From Hypsibius dujardini (taxonomy: Eukaryota > Tardigrada > Eutardigrada > Parachela > Hypsibiidae), in assembly GCA_001579985.1 (NCBI GenBank), contig LRSR01004338.1, positions 1-30,823 of the forward strand: a stretch of DNA of 30,823 nucleotides, in the 5' to 3' direction. The notes under the pieces were generated by a model. The model saw only the letters and a list, made by a program, of their open reading frames with translations, was not told where the DNA came from and ran no database searches. Below, piece after piece: positions 9,650 to 20,554 of the stretch; the stretch's first letter is position 1; every line of letters starts with the position of its first letter. Position numbers and translations under genes: made by a program.

Positions 9650-9655
9650 TTTATT
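9650..9655 (-). terminator. Polyadenylation signal AATAAA overlapping the stop codon
   Basis: On the minus strand the last codon and signal read TGAATAAAAG, so AATAAA begins on the final base of the stop codon of the two-domain protease gene. If used, cleavage would leave an extremely short 3' untranslated region. Confidence 0.6.
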
Positions 9656-12600
9656 CAACCTCCAAATTGGCGCACTCGATTCTCCTCCGGTTCAATGAAG
9701 TCACGAACGAATGACGCCACTCGGGAATATATCATTGTGCCCCAACCGTCATCGTGCTTGCACCTACATAATATAGTCACAAAGACATTATTGTTACGCT
9801 TTTAGGATATTCAAATGAAGCGCGATATCTTTTCAGTAGCCTCATTAACTCACCGCAGGCCAGCCAGAAAGTAAACCCCAACGACGACTGGCTTCGCGAT
9901 GCCTCTGCCGTTGGCATGGTAAACCATCAAGGGGCTTCCCAAATCGGGCTATGCATTGCAAAAGAAATTAGCTGCCGGTGTCTTTCAGTTGCGTCTGGAG
10001 CCGATGTTACTTAAACCGATATTAATGGAAACTATTCAGGTTGGCATCATCAAAGTGAAAATGAATTATAGCCACTTCAGAATTTCATTTAAACGTCGAT
10101 TTTCTACTTTAACTAATGATAACTTTTACTGGAACCCTTCAGCAACGCTTTGTTCAAGTGGCATAACAAAGCGACATTCATATGTTAAAAAACAATTTTG
10201 GCCAAAATATTGATTGTCACAACCATTCAACTTTAATGAATGTAATAGATATTTTGTTTTTATTTTTGTTATTGCATAAATGTGTATAAATACATCCAAA
10301 ACTCACCGTTGATTCCTCCCGTGAACAAAATCCGGTATTATCTCCACGCGTGCAGATCACCTTTGGATTGACCTGGAATTTACTGCCCACGTCATGCTGG
10401 CAGTCAGCAATTGACTGGTAGGTCATAGGTGTGGAATTGGGAAGCTCTGGCGGAATTCCCTCTTCCTCGGCGTTCCCGCCAAATTTCCACTCCAGAAAGT
10501 GCAGCGAAGCAGTGGCCTCATTCAGCACGTCAAAACCTTGCGGCCTGCTTGCAATCTCCACGGTCCGCTTAACACTCTCCGGAAAGGCGTCAACTGACTG
10601 GTCCATTTCCAGGATGGCAAGGTCGCCGGTACGATCAGCTATGGTTCGCGGCACAAACGACGGGTGCAGCTTGATGCCCTTGACCGTGGTGCTCTGTTCT
10701 CCATGGAGATATTTGAGTGCGTCTACACCGATGGCAACTTTCAGCTCGCCCTGCGGGATTCGACCCCAAGCCTGGTCGAAGAAGCAGCTGGCCGCGGTAA
10801 GCACGAGCTCTTTCGTGATGAGGGTACCACTGCAGATGTGTTCGTCGTTATTGTGGATGCTAACCACGCTGGTGCGCCGAATGGTGGTCGTTTCCGTCGT
10901 CGTAGTAGTTGGAGCTGGACGACTTTCATCTGCTAAGCGCAGCTCGGGCTTGATGAAAGTGTCAACATATTCAGACACTCGAGTGTAGATGGACGCTGAG
11001 CCATTCGAACGACAACTACGAATTAAAAAATTGGGTTAGTGCAACGCTGGCGCGTCCAATGGCGGATTGAGGTTGACTCTTTGGGCATGGCTAGCTTTCC
11101 TGGAGGGAGCGAGTGGGAGTGGGAAATAAAGTCACAACCCGGCTAAGGTGGTATTTGCACGCGTCCCGGACGAGAAAATCTTGCCAGCACTCTGGCCTTG
11201 GGGGGGGGGAGAGAGAGAAAGAAACATGTCCCATTCAACGCGGATGATTGTCTCTACTTTTGATCTGAGCCTTTCTCTCCGAGGGGGGGGGGGAGAGGTT
11301 CCTGAAATGAAAATAGCTGCCAACCTAAAAACATTTCTTGTTCCCAACGGGTAATTGTTTATAATATTGAAAAAACCCACCGTGGCAATCTCCTATTTCA
11401 AAATACTGAGCAGATCAAACTCCCCCCCCCCTCAGTCGGTAGACCTATGACTCAGATGGTACACTGCAGGTCACATCAATCAAAGGGCTTCACCATCAAA
11501 AGTTCCGGGCAACCTTACCCCGGGCTTGACATGCTAACTATTCCAACTACGACGTTCAAATGCAGTCCACTTTCCAGCTCCTTTGAAACCGTAAGTGGTC
11601 CCCCACTGTCGCCCTAAAAATAATAAAGAAATTCTACATACCTTTTTGTTTCTTTCCAAAGAGATACCAAATGTATTATATTGCTCTGTTTAAGATAGGA
11701 CATCATATTCGGCTTCGGCTTGTTCATGAAGAAATTCTACAGGGTTTTTTTTTCTTTCTAAATAGAGGCCACTTAATCATGCTGCTTTGTTAAGGCAGGA
11801 CATTTGGCTTCGGCTTGTTCGTGCGGACTGAGCGTGTCAGTCAACGTGTTCAGTGTCTCACTGTGAGATATTGGATTACTTTTGACAACACTAGTTTCAG
11901 ATATCAATTGTATCATAGACTCCGGGAAATGCTTAGTGAGCTACCAATTTGTGTCAGCTGTCGGACATTATTACGTCATCTAATAACGCCACATTTTATT
12001 ATTGGTGATGGATCAACCGCCTTGAAGCAATACAAAATATTAGCCAAATTTTCAGACTGTTTCCGTTTTTTGTAAGTTGGCAATTTGATGTGCTGCCAGT
12101 CGGTCATTTTGAAATCGAAATTGAAACCCATCAAAACCCATCGAAACCCACCAAATTTTTCAAAGATATAACGGTGAGATGCGTAAAGAAATTGACACGT
12201 TCGATCGATCGAGAATCACTTCTTCTCAGATATGGTGCCTAGTTTTAAATACGGATCACCCATAACCAACCTGACAAATATCGGAGATTGTGCTGTCAGT
12301 GCAGAGCACCCTTGGCGAGACATTGTAGTTTGTTCCGTATCTCGCCTGGCAATCCCGGTCGGAAATGACGGTCAGGAATGCCGTCTGTAGGACTGGCGAC
12401 ACCGTTTTCGATGCGTTTGAGTAGCCCCATCCCAATGCCCGAACTTGTGTGAGTGGTTCGCGAAATCTCGACGGAAGGCGGGCCTTGGCAACCAACAATT
12501 TGACCCGATCCGACAGGGTTTGAATGGATGTACGCAAGTGTATCACGGCAATGTCATGGTCCAAATTAGCGTTGAGTTTTCGCGGACGAAAGTCCGGATG

Positions 12601-13797
12601 CAACTTGACGGATTTGATCATTATTTTCTGCTCTTTGGAGTATGTATTGAGGTTGTGGAGCCCGACGTAGACGATGATATCAGACTCTGGGATGGGCACG
12701 TTGCTGCGAGGCTCATAGAAACAGTGGGCGGCGGAGAGGACTGCTGTGTCGTAGATAAGGGTACCGGCGCAGAAATGAACGCCGTTCCGTTGAAGGCTGA
12801 CGATGAATTTGAAGCGGCCTTCTATTGCGTCCGTACCTCCTAAATCATCGCAGTTGTATTTAAATTCAAGTTAATCGTTCGCGAGATCTATCAAAACAAA
12901 TGCCGATAGATTTCGATTCGTAAAGGGTTAACTGTTTTTATAAATTCGGAAGCGGAGAGGCTTTTAATTTTGTATAAATTCAGACGTTGTGAGGCGGCAA
13001 ATTGCTCACCTCTAAAATAAAATAACTTTTTTGCCCGCCCCCTCGCCACAAATGGGGTGAGGACTTCCATTTTATTTAAAACCCGGATCACCCCTTGACT
13101 TTAATGTTTTGTAGCAGCCGAACTGCTTCTCCCGCACAAGTGCATCCCCCAAATATTTTATTAACGCTCGTGGACACTTCGTTTACTTTGGGCGTGGAAT
13201 GGTTTTTCTTATACTGGCAGAGTACTAAATACGTTGCTGTTAAGCTGAAATTGCGAAACGATTCCGAGTGGAATCGAAAACGGTTGCACAAAAATTGGTA
13301 GCTCTCTTCGTGAAGTTGCAAAAAGCCCAAAAGCGAACCAACTGGTTGCTGTAGATCATGCGTTCAGTTGGTTAACGTAATGATCAGAAATGGCATAAAT
13401 AAGTTAACGGAGATTTAAAATTTATCTCAGTGATTTCCAGAGGGCAGTTTCGCTTATGAAAAAAAAATCGCCTCCAGCCCCCGGCAGTGACCCAAATTAG
13501 TTAAGGGGGTCTGATGATTTCCGAGTCCATCAGCAAGCGTTCAAAACTATGCTATGCGTAACAAAAATTACTTCGACAATGCCATGTACATTGAATTGCT
13601 CGAATATGTTTACGCACTGTGTATTGCCTCAGGCGGTGGTGCAGGGGCGGCAGTGACCAGTTGCCTGTCAACTGTGGAAATAAAGCGAAGCCTTTCAGTA
13701 AAATCGACCAAGAAGTCACACATTTTTGCCTCTTACCGCGAGCAATCACGCCAAAGGCGAGTATGCACAATACTGTTCGACCATTACCGAACATCAT
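9655..13797 (-). CDS. Secreted serine protease with a complete and a dead trypsin-like domain (S1 family)
   Basis: Seven exons join in frame: 13737-13797, 13618-13671, 12271-12839, 11519-11613, 10307-11015, 9854-9948 and 9655-9763. The sum is 1692 bases, 563 residues. Exon 1 is a signal peptide ([19 protein letters not shown]). Exon 2 is a short Pro-rich propeptide. Domain 1 (about 37-287) has His77 in SAAHC, Asp134 in DHDIAV, Ser231 in CQGDSGGP and Asp225 at the pocket position, so trypsin-like specificity is expected if it is activated; its N terminus reads IHRG in place of IVGG. A Thr-rich linker (288-305) leads to domain 2, where His is Ser336 (LTAASC), Asp391 is kept, and the Ser motif reads PDLGSP with Leu499. 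Domain 2 is therefore a pseudoprotease. Both domains use the same exon pattern, including 95-base Ser exons in phase 0 to 2, proving tandem duplication. The donor of exon 2 (GTGCGT) is the weakest junction. Substrate and tissue are unknown. Confidence 0.88.
11016..11518. repeat. Intron insert with hAT-like end and long G runs
   Basis: This intron of the protease gene contains CAATGGCGGATTGAGGTTG at 11056-11074, related to the hAT-type terminal motif CAGTGGCGGATT, and runs of nine to twelve G at about 11200 and 11284. The motif recurs inverted at 28868-28888. A decayed non-autonomous hAT element is likely but its second end is not clear. Confidence 0.4.
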
Positions 13798-14756
13798 TTC
13801 ATCTGTTGCTACAAGGTCTATATCAAACAAGTGATCCCCCGATTCGCGCTATGAATTACTGTACATTGATGAACATGGAACAGGATGACTGATTGTGCGC
13901 GCAGCGAGTGTGCGTGCGAATCGGAGGACTCAGCAGGCGCTTTTTCACATCGGCTACACTTTGGACACGAAGACTCGTAATTCCGGTCCGGCGCGCGACT
14001 GACGAAGGTTGATTTGTTTTTGTGATTGTATCAATTTCTTCATTTGATGGTATCGCGACGAGCTCTCGCGCAATTGCAGTGATCTCGAGCTGTCGAAGCA
14101 TTCCCTGACAGAAATCTGATTTGAAGAGAATTTTCACTTTTATGTGTCCGCACCGATTCCAGTTCTTGTTTCATCGAGTTTAAAAAATATTAAACCGAGC
14201 AAAAACAAAAAACGTAAGAGTGTCACTTTGAGTAATACTCTTGTAATTGAGGGGGCAAAATACCAAAAAAAGAATACACATTTTTGTCTAAATTACTCAG
14301 AGCTAACTTCGTGCAAATTTTTTGTTTGATATGCGCATATGCAGAAGGGATCGTGGCCTCGACTTGAAAAGTCGCAGCCATTATGCGTAATGTAGATTTT
14401 CCAAACCATTTTTTTGAATATCATTTCGAGAATGAGTATTTCCAACAATCCTAGAATACTTTGACGTACACGCATGTTTTTCGCTTGAAACTTAAGTTTA
14501 TTGTGACACTTCGAAACGAGTTCTGGTCGCAAAATTATGGTAACATACATCTCTTGATTAAAAGATGTTAGTGTCAATTACCGCCGGAAAATCTGAAGGC
14601 TTTTATCTTCCTATCGAAGGGGTTGACCCGCTTATAAACAGACAAGGCGATTAAGAATTGAGTAATTAAATAACTAATGAATTGATTAAACAAGCAAGAA
14701 AATTAAAAACATATGAAATCGACTCCTGCACCGAATCAAACACATGAAAGTTTAAA
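13798..14756. other. Upstream region of the protease gene, no gene recognised
   Basis: Holds the presumed promoter of the gene starting at 13797. No TATA box or known repeat stands out, and open frames up to about 94 codons lack family resemblance. Confidence 0.4.
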
Positions 14757-15140
14757 CTAAGCTGTGAAGTCATAAACTTTGCGCTTGGAGATCTTCCGTT
14801 GTGGATTATGTTTGCGGGTGGATTGTGTTGAGAGCTTTGAGTTGGAAGTCCAGTTTTCGTTGGTTTGTGATGAGGCTGCTGCTGCCTCACCCGCGGGCCA
14901 AGGCTTGCCGGCAAATTCAGGGTCCTTGGCGTAGTCCACACCGGGTCCTCGGTAACGGTGATCCCGGGGAACAGCGTCTCGTGTGCAGTTCCTCGTCATT
15001 AATTTATGGTTGTGGGTGGTCGTCTCGCAGACCTCACACGTGAAATTCTGCTCGTAAGCTCGGTAGCAATCAACCCGCGGCGTCTCTGGAATTACAACCA
15101 AAGATGGTTTGCGATAATCCTCCTTGTCGTACGAACACTG
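14757..15140 (-). CDS. Terminal exon of an unknown Cys-containing secreted protein (127 codons)
   Basis: The open frame runs from a phase-0 acceptor (CAACAATAG at 15141-15149) to a TAG at 14757-14759. An in-frame stop lies just upstream of the acceptor, which fixes the exon border within a few bases. Five Cys are present, in CSYDKED, VDCYRAYEQ, FTCEVCE and TRNC. The middle is charged and Gly/Pro-rich (DHRYRGPGVDYAKDPEF), and the tail is Ser/Thr/Lys-rich with basic clusters (NPQRKISKRK). Base composition is higher in GC than its flanks, as for other exons here. I did not find a phase-0 donor upstream on this strand, so the start and signal peptide are missing from the model. No family recognised. 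Confidence 0.5.
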   Translation of the reverse strand, partial: QCSYDKEDYRKPSLVVIPETPRVDCYRAYEQNFTCEVCETTTHNHKLMTRNCTRDAVPRDHRYRGPGVDYAKDPEFAGKPWPAGEAAAASSQTNENWTSNSKLSTQSTRKHNPQRKISKRKVYDFTA

Positions 15141-15724
15141 CTATTGTTGCGAACCACTGCTGATTGAATTACAAATGTTTGTTATTTAATTAGATTGTCA
15201 TCCAGAGCGTTTTATTAAAAACGCTGCAATTATAACTACCGCCTGGAAACTTATTTTTGAGACTAACTTCACTGACAAGCTGCTCCGTCCCCTGTAACAG
15301 GCGTAAAATAGATCACCTCTCATTCGACAGAGCATTTTCTCCTCTTTCGTTTTTTTATAAAAGATCTGCATTGATTTGGGTTTGTTCATGTTTTTTCAAC
15401 TTTCTTCGAGAAGCAGCAAATCGACGTTTTGTTCCTGTGGATCCGCAGGAGTTATCGAAAATCAAAAGATCAAAGCTTCTCATCGCTTCTCACAGATGCT
15501 CAAAATACACAAGCTTTGAAAATTCTTTTGCCAATCGATTATCTAAAACACATTTTCATTGAATTTTTGCTAGAAAAAGGATCCACCAGTTTTCCCGGAC
15601 CCTCCTGAAAATGAGGGTTTGTTTTAATTTACCGTAATGGGTCTCCATAAATACCTCCCGCGTTGATTTCAAGGCCCATTTTCAACAAAACACTAATACA
15701 GCGCTCAAAATGTTTTAAATCAAA
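15141..15724. other. Intergenic or intron, no firm feature
   Basis: Probably contains the 5' part of the minus-strand gene ending at 14757. An acceptor-like CTGTTACAG at 15297-15305 (minus strand) precedes a short possible exon, but its donor is weak and its phase does not fit. Confidence 0.3.
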
Positions 15725-15920
15725 ATGTGTTTAGGGTTTACAATAATATCTTTGACTTCTTTCGCGGATCAAAGAAAAGAACAGGATCTCGCGGCGGGTG
15801 TACTGATAAATTTTCAGGTAGGTCAACTTTCCTTAACACCATCTCCAACACTTTTCTGATTCTCAGTTTGATAAAATTAAAAACTTCTACCAGTTTGGTT
15901 TGGTTATTGAAAGCGGTTAA
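15725..15920 (+). CDS. Possible tiny secreted peptide, two exons, 48 aa
   Basis: An ATG at 15725 opens MCLGFTIISLTSFA, a short signal-like start, followed by a charged stretch DQRKEQDLAAGVLINFQ and a GTAGGT donor at 15818. After a 49-base intron with an excellent pyrimidine-rich acceptor (GATTCTCAG), 17 more codons end at TAA. Phase 0 on both sides, unlike the other signal exons here. The product is very short and has no Cys. Chance splice-like sites cannot be excluded. Confidence 0.25.
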
Positions 15921-16215
15921 TTGGCACGCTTTGTCAAACTGCAAAATGACAAAAACTGCAAAAGTTGTGGAAGAAATAGCGCGTCTCATTTAGACAGAAA
16001 AAGCATCGGCGATATCGCTGTTTTCTGGTCATCAGCGAGTTTGGCGTAGGGACACGCAATCGATTGTTAGATTGATGATTGTTTTATTTTCGTATAGGGC
16101 ACTAAAATATTTAGCTTTAGCGTTTCATTTTTTTGTTGTTTTTCGACTTGAGGGGAAAAAGGAATTGGTAGAACTCAGACTCAAAAACAAATTTCCACCC
16201 GGGTAATTAAATTCT

Positions 16216-16460
16216 ACTCATACCTCTGTGCAGATTACAAATCTGTACGTGATTAGGAAACTGATGCAAGTAAAATTAAAGGTCCTTCAATTTATTTAAG
16301 AAAAAAGCAGTACTTTAATCAAATTTTAATTTTGACTCAGCAACAGTATTTAGTGTTTACATCTCATTGTTTATTATTCGTATACTGTTATTCGTATACA
16401 AGCGATTGTATCTTCATCTGTATGTTCGGGCCCGGGATTCGTGGTGGCCGAAGTGGAAGA
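16216..16460. repeat. Duplicated 3' region, copy 2 (partner 2096-2340)
   Basis: Direct-orientation copy of 2096-2340, covering the 3' untranslated region and last codons of the gene at 16374-16791. The block CAGCAACAGTATTTAGTGTT is identical in both. Confidence 0.8.
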
Positions 16461-16791
16461 GGTAGTGGTCGAAGTTAGTGTATCTGATCGGCCAAACCGG
16501 GAATATGGATGAACAGTCGCGGCCGTGGGCTCGACTTGTGCTTGCTTGTTGTGCTCTGATCGAGGTTCCATACGACTGGTTTGCCCTCGGCCACACTCGC
16601 AATCTAAGCAAACGATGGAAACTAAAACTGCAATTGACCATTTTTGGAGGTCTCTTGCTTTCTACGTACCATGGTTGGGATAAGAGCATTTTGTGACACT
16701 TCTTCATCGTCTTACCGTAGGCTGTGCTGAGTGAAAAACTGGCGCATATTAATAATGTTAGCCCCGCTGCAATCATTGTGACGATTTTCAT
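16374..16791 (-). CDS. Small Thr-rich secreted protein (two exons, 101 aa)
   Basis: Exon 1 (16716-16791) encodes a textbook signal peptide, MKIVTMIAAGLTLLICASFS, with donor GTAAGA in phase 1. Exon 2 (16374-16603) begins after TTTGCTTAG in phase 1 and ends at TAA; the intron is 112 bases. The mature chain starts with a CEC pair, continues through a charged Gln/Glu/His region and a Thr/Ser-rich segment (TSTTTSSTSATTNPGPEH), and ends near an acidic-Cys motif DEDTIAC. The Thr-rich part is a likely mucin-type glycosylation site. AATAAA follows the stop. A paralogue lies at 2266-2750. The coding parts diverge far more than the shared 3' untranslated region. Function unknown. Confidence 0.7.
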
Positions 16792-19326
16792 GGCAGAGAC
16801 AGGAAGAGTTGTATCGTTTAAACCATTTGTTGACTAAAAACAAAATTCGACAAGACCACAAAACGTGAATGTTGCAGTGGACTCCGAAGTGTGAGACGGG
16901 AAAGCACGTACGAGTACTTGAACTTATCGACCTATCGGTTGATCGAAATCATTCAAGTGAGCGTGCGATACAGTTCCAAAAGATTCAGGCCTTCATGTGT
17001 GTTCTTCATGGGTTCGCCTGCTGTGGTAATTTAATCGTTTGGTCGACCGGGCAGTTAACCTCTTTCCCTCGCCAAAATATTTTCGACACCAACGCGGATG
17101 GCTTAGAAATATCCAGCGATGTTAATAGCTTCCCCCCCCCCTGGGGGGCGGAGGGAGCGAGGGGTGTGGAGTGAACAATTTTTGTCACTCTTTCCAACGA
17201 TCTTGGATTCACTTGAAGCGGACCGCAATCCGCCAATCTTCGCCTCTTTTGAGAAATAGAGGCAAATAAACTTCAACTCTTAAACCACCGGGCAACTTAT
17301 TCTTGCTAAATTCACCGGTCTCATTCCATTTTTTGCTTTGATATTTTCGAAGCATCTAGATTCATGTTTACAGAACAATTTTGTAAAAATCACTCCAAGA
17401 AGGGAGAAATTAACTTGGCACCACTGTCAAACACTTCGAAGTCCCGTACACAGGCGCCCTCGGTGTCCACAAAGTTTGACTTTCGGCCACGCATAAAAAA
17501 TAGGGCCCTAGACTACTTGAAATGCATTTAAAATTTCGGAGTTTGGACTTTAAGAGCGGAATAATAATTTTGTAATCATTAGGCATAACTTATGTGGAAT
17601 CACTGGAATTATTGGAATCACTGGAATCATTGAGCATAAGCATTAGGCCCAATGATTCTCCCTGTTTATTTTGTACCGGTAACATGCTGCAATATAATCA
17701 ATCAATCAACCACAGCATATAGAACACATTTAATAAATCTTATATTCCCGTTAAACTCGCCATGAAATGGCTTCTTTCGCATGGAGCTAAAAGAGAAAAA
17801 GCATTTGCTACATTCTTTGAGCCAAAGGTTGTCTGGGATCGAGCAAAACATCAGCACATTGAATTGTTCAAAATGCATATCAATGTTCATCAAGAATACT
17901 CCACACAGAGTTGTTTCCGGACACGCATTCGATAAAGAAATGGATGGCGTTATTGAAAATTCTTGTCAAAGCTTCTAAGAAATCGGGAAATGGAAGAGGG
18001 AGCAAAAAAAACTCCAAAGGATTTATTGATTGACAAAACCGTTACCAGCAAATTTCTGGATTGGATGCTTAACAGGGAAATTGCCGAATAATTCTTATGC
18101 AAACGATACTAAATTATTTCGCAGCTTCCTTAATTTAACAATGTTTTGCTGGACCTGGTACAACCCGTATACCCAAAACACCTGGCTTCCAGAAAGTTAA
18201 TTGAAAACGTTTATACTTATGGCGAACAAAGTTCAACGGAGTTCAAACGTAATGAACTTGAAGTGTTTTAACTGAGAATTGTCAAGTGAGATTCTTTTAT
18301 AGAAAATTATTTCGGAATATTCCAGTTTCAGCTCTTCATCCCATTCATCACTATTTCATAGAAGTGCGATAGAGACAAAACTCTGGAGTTTGTAAAGGAA
18401 TCCAGGTGAAAAAATTGAAAAGTGTAGAGTAAATTGTATTTACCTTTTAGATTTCTAATTGTCGGTTCTGTCATCCCTTGGTCGCACCTCGCTCCACACT
18501 GTTGTAGTAGCGTGCCCAATTCTTCTTAGTTCTTTTACGAGCTGTAAAGTCCATCATAGAATGCCGTGGTGTTCACACCCACCGTCGCAGTTCATTACTA
18601 ATGTTTCTTTGACGTGAGTTCCACCGTAGAACGGTCTGTGTTTGATCGTCATTTCCGGGACTTGGTGACGAAGTTCAGTGATCAGCAGAAATAATCTGCC
18701 GTTCAACGAAGGCAAAACGAAGGGACATGGCAGACTAGCGAAAAATTATCGAGCTGTTTAATCTACGGCCTGGTTTCTTTTCATTCGCTTTGCAGTGCAA
18801 ACAGAAGTTTTCCAAAATGAGGAGGCCCTCAAACTGAATACGGAACAGTGCTTTTGACCAGCGTAGTTTAGACCATCCACGCTAATGCACAATTAAGCAG
18901 CAAAGATAAGTTCTGAATCAAACAGGTGCGCTGAAAACCGTATGATTGCTATTACAAACAATTATAATGTTCTAAGTGTACCGACTGAATTTCACTGCTG
19001 TTAGGTGGAAGCCCTTATCGTTAAGGTTTTGATGTGCCAATTGTGCCGATACAATGAGGAACTACAATCTCTTTAATAATGCAAAATTGATTGTGCAGGA
19101 TGTAAACTGAATTATGTTTTCTAGTTTAACTTGGCAAAATCTAATTCAAACGAGTGCTTTGTTCTTCTTGAAATTTAAACGATCGTTTCCGAAAAGAAAA
19201 TTATGATTTCACAGCGCCAAATTGGGTTTCTTAAGATGACTTTACTTCACTGGCGATTGGGATCGAATGAAAGAAAAATAGATTTCGTAAAACTCTTCAC
19301 TTGTACTTATAGTTGCGTGAACATAC
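16792..19326. other. 2.5-kb region without a firm gene; possible exon relics
   Basis: A G/C homopolymer pair sits at 17131-17148. On the minus strand around 17400-17520 a short frame, with DTEGACVRDFEVFDSGAK, loosely resembles the region before the active Ser of a trypsin fold. On the plus strand 17764-18092 has open fragments with coding-like composition, such as TPKDLLIDKTVTSKFLDWML, in shifted frames. A minus-strand frame at 18447-18519 ends at a donor-like AAAAGGTAAAT. None can be joined into a gene. Confidence 0.3.
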
Positions 19327-19797
19327 CTGTCAAACATGCAATGAGCCGCTGTCAAGATCAGTTGCTTCGTCAAGAGCGATCCCGTACACAAATGCTGCAA
19401 ACTGCCGTTTGCTAATGGATATTGCAAGCTCACTATCCACTTGAGATTGCCGATGTGCCTACCACCTAAACTTCAAGAACACAATAAAATCACCCACGAT
19501 TTAGCTTCAGACGATTATAGTTGTCCTTTGAATATCTTCTACAATTGTTGGATTTTTCACCTAAAATTTGTAGCGCTGGCGGAGAAATGCATTCTGAAAG
19601 TACGAAAATCGAATATACGTAAATATGGACAATTTACTTTAGAATTTGCAACGGGCAAATAAGTTACGCTTAAGAATTTGGCAACGCCAAAATATTAGAT
19701 GCTACGGTTCCACTGCTTTTCAATCCTTACCAGCGAGGATAATATCAAGGCATCGTGGGACCATCCAGCCACATACTAAGAAAGTTATAAAGATCAT
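19327..19797 (-). CDS. Trypsin-like serine protease, 5' half only
   Basis: Three exons join with phases 1, 1 and 2. Exon 1 (19731-19797) is a signal peptide starting MIFITFLVCGWMVPRC. Exon 2 (19561-19593) encodes a short propeptide, ECISPPALQ, and the first residues of the mature chain. Exon 3 (19327-19465) continues as ILGGRHIGNLKWIVSLQ and holds the catalytic His in LILTAAHC, ending at donor GTATGT in phase 2. The layout and phases equal those of the 28-kb gene. The exons for the catalytic Asp and Ser should follow below 19326 on this strand, but I find no such sequence down to about 17 kb. The gene is therefore truncated, has a very long next intron, or was broken by rearrangement. The propeptide is much shorter than at 28 kb. 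Confidence 0.75.
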
Positions 19798-20554
19798 GCA
19801 CGTACGATGACAAGATTGAAAATCGTTACACGCCATAGGGTAAGGGAAAATCGTTTTGTTATTTTTGCAGGAAATAGTGGCAGATTGAGATCATTGCAGA
19901 GGGGATGGCCAAAAAAAGGTTGAGGTGGCAAAAAACTATTGCTCCCCCCCCCCGTTGAGCCTGGCGGGGGCAAGATTTAACATGTAAAAAAGTAGAGTTT
20001 TTTCGCTCCCCCTTTTCATTTGGGGGGGGGGGGACAACGGCCTGGTAGGCCCAACCATCAGTTCGCCATTGTGGCTTTACAACTTTTTGCTCGCTCCTTG
20101 ACACGTAGGAGGCTTCCCTAATAACTAATACCACATGGAAATAGTTAATTGTACAATTAAGGAACAACTTAACGTTCCGATCCTGAAGCTCCTATTGTTT
20201 ATCCAATCCCCAGGTTTTTCCAAAACTGTACCCAGAACCCTAAAACCAGTTCAAAACTGGTTTTGACAGGTTCTGACACCGTAATCAAAATTTCTTGTCA
20301 TATTCTATTAAAAAACGCTTCCATTCGGAAAGGAATGCTTTTGGGATAAAAATTTTAGACTGGGGATTGATCCGTGCACCTTCTGCAAGGTTTGGACTAC
20401 CTGTTTAAACAATCCAGTTTATAGGGATGCACCTATCAGAGTGTACCTGTTTTAAAGCAAATATAATAGTATACAACAAGTTTTTTATCAAACCATTAAG
20501 TCACGACCGCACGTAACAATCTGAAGCCGTTTATCAACCCCCGGAAAAAATAAG
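19798..20554. other. Intergenic, with G/C homopolymer repeat
   Basis: Runs of ten C at about 19945 and thirteen G at about 20023 frame a 90-bp segment rich in short inverted matches. This resembles the decayed repeat material near 11.2 kb and 25.8 kb. No gene seen. Confidence 0.4.

Noticed and set aside
10431-10988. 185-codon plus-strand open frame
   Set aside because: Exact antisense of the protease exon 10307-11015; composition is that of a shadow frame.
12445-12843. 132-codon plus-strand open frame
   Set aside because: Antisense of the trypsin exon 12271-12839, which has full family motifs on the other strand.
18447-18519. Minus-strand exon ending at AAAAGGTAAAT with two Cys
   Set aside because: Could not be joined to any upstream or downstream exon in phase, and the acceptor is poor.
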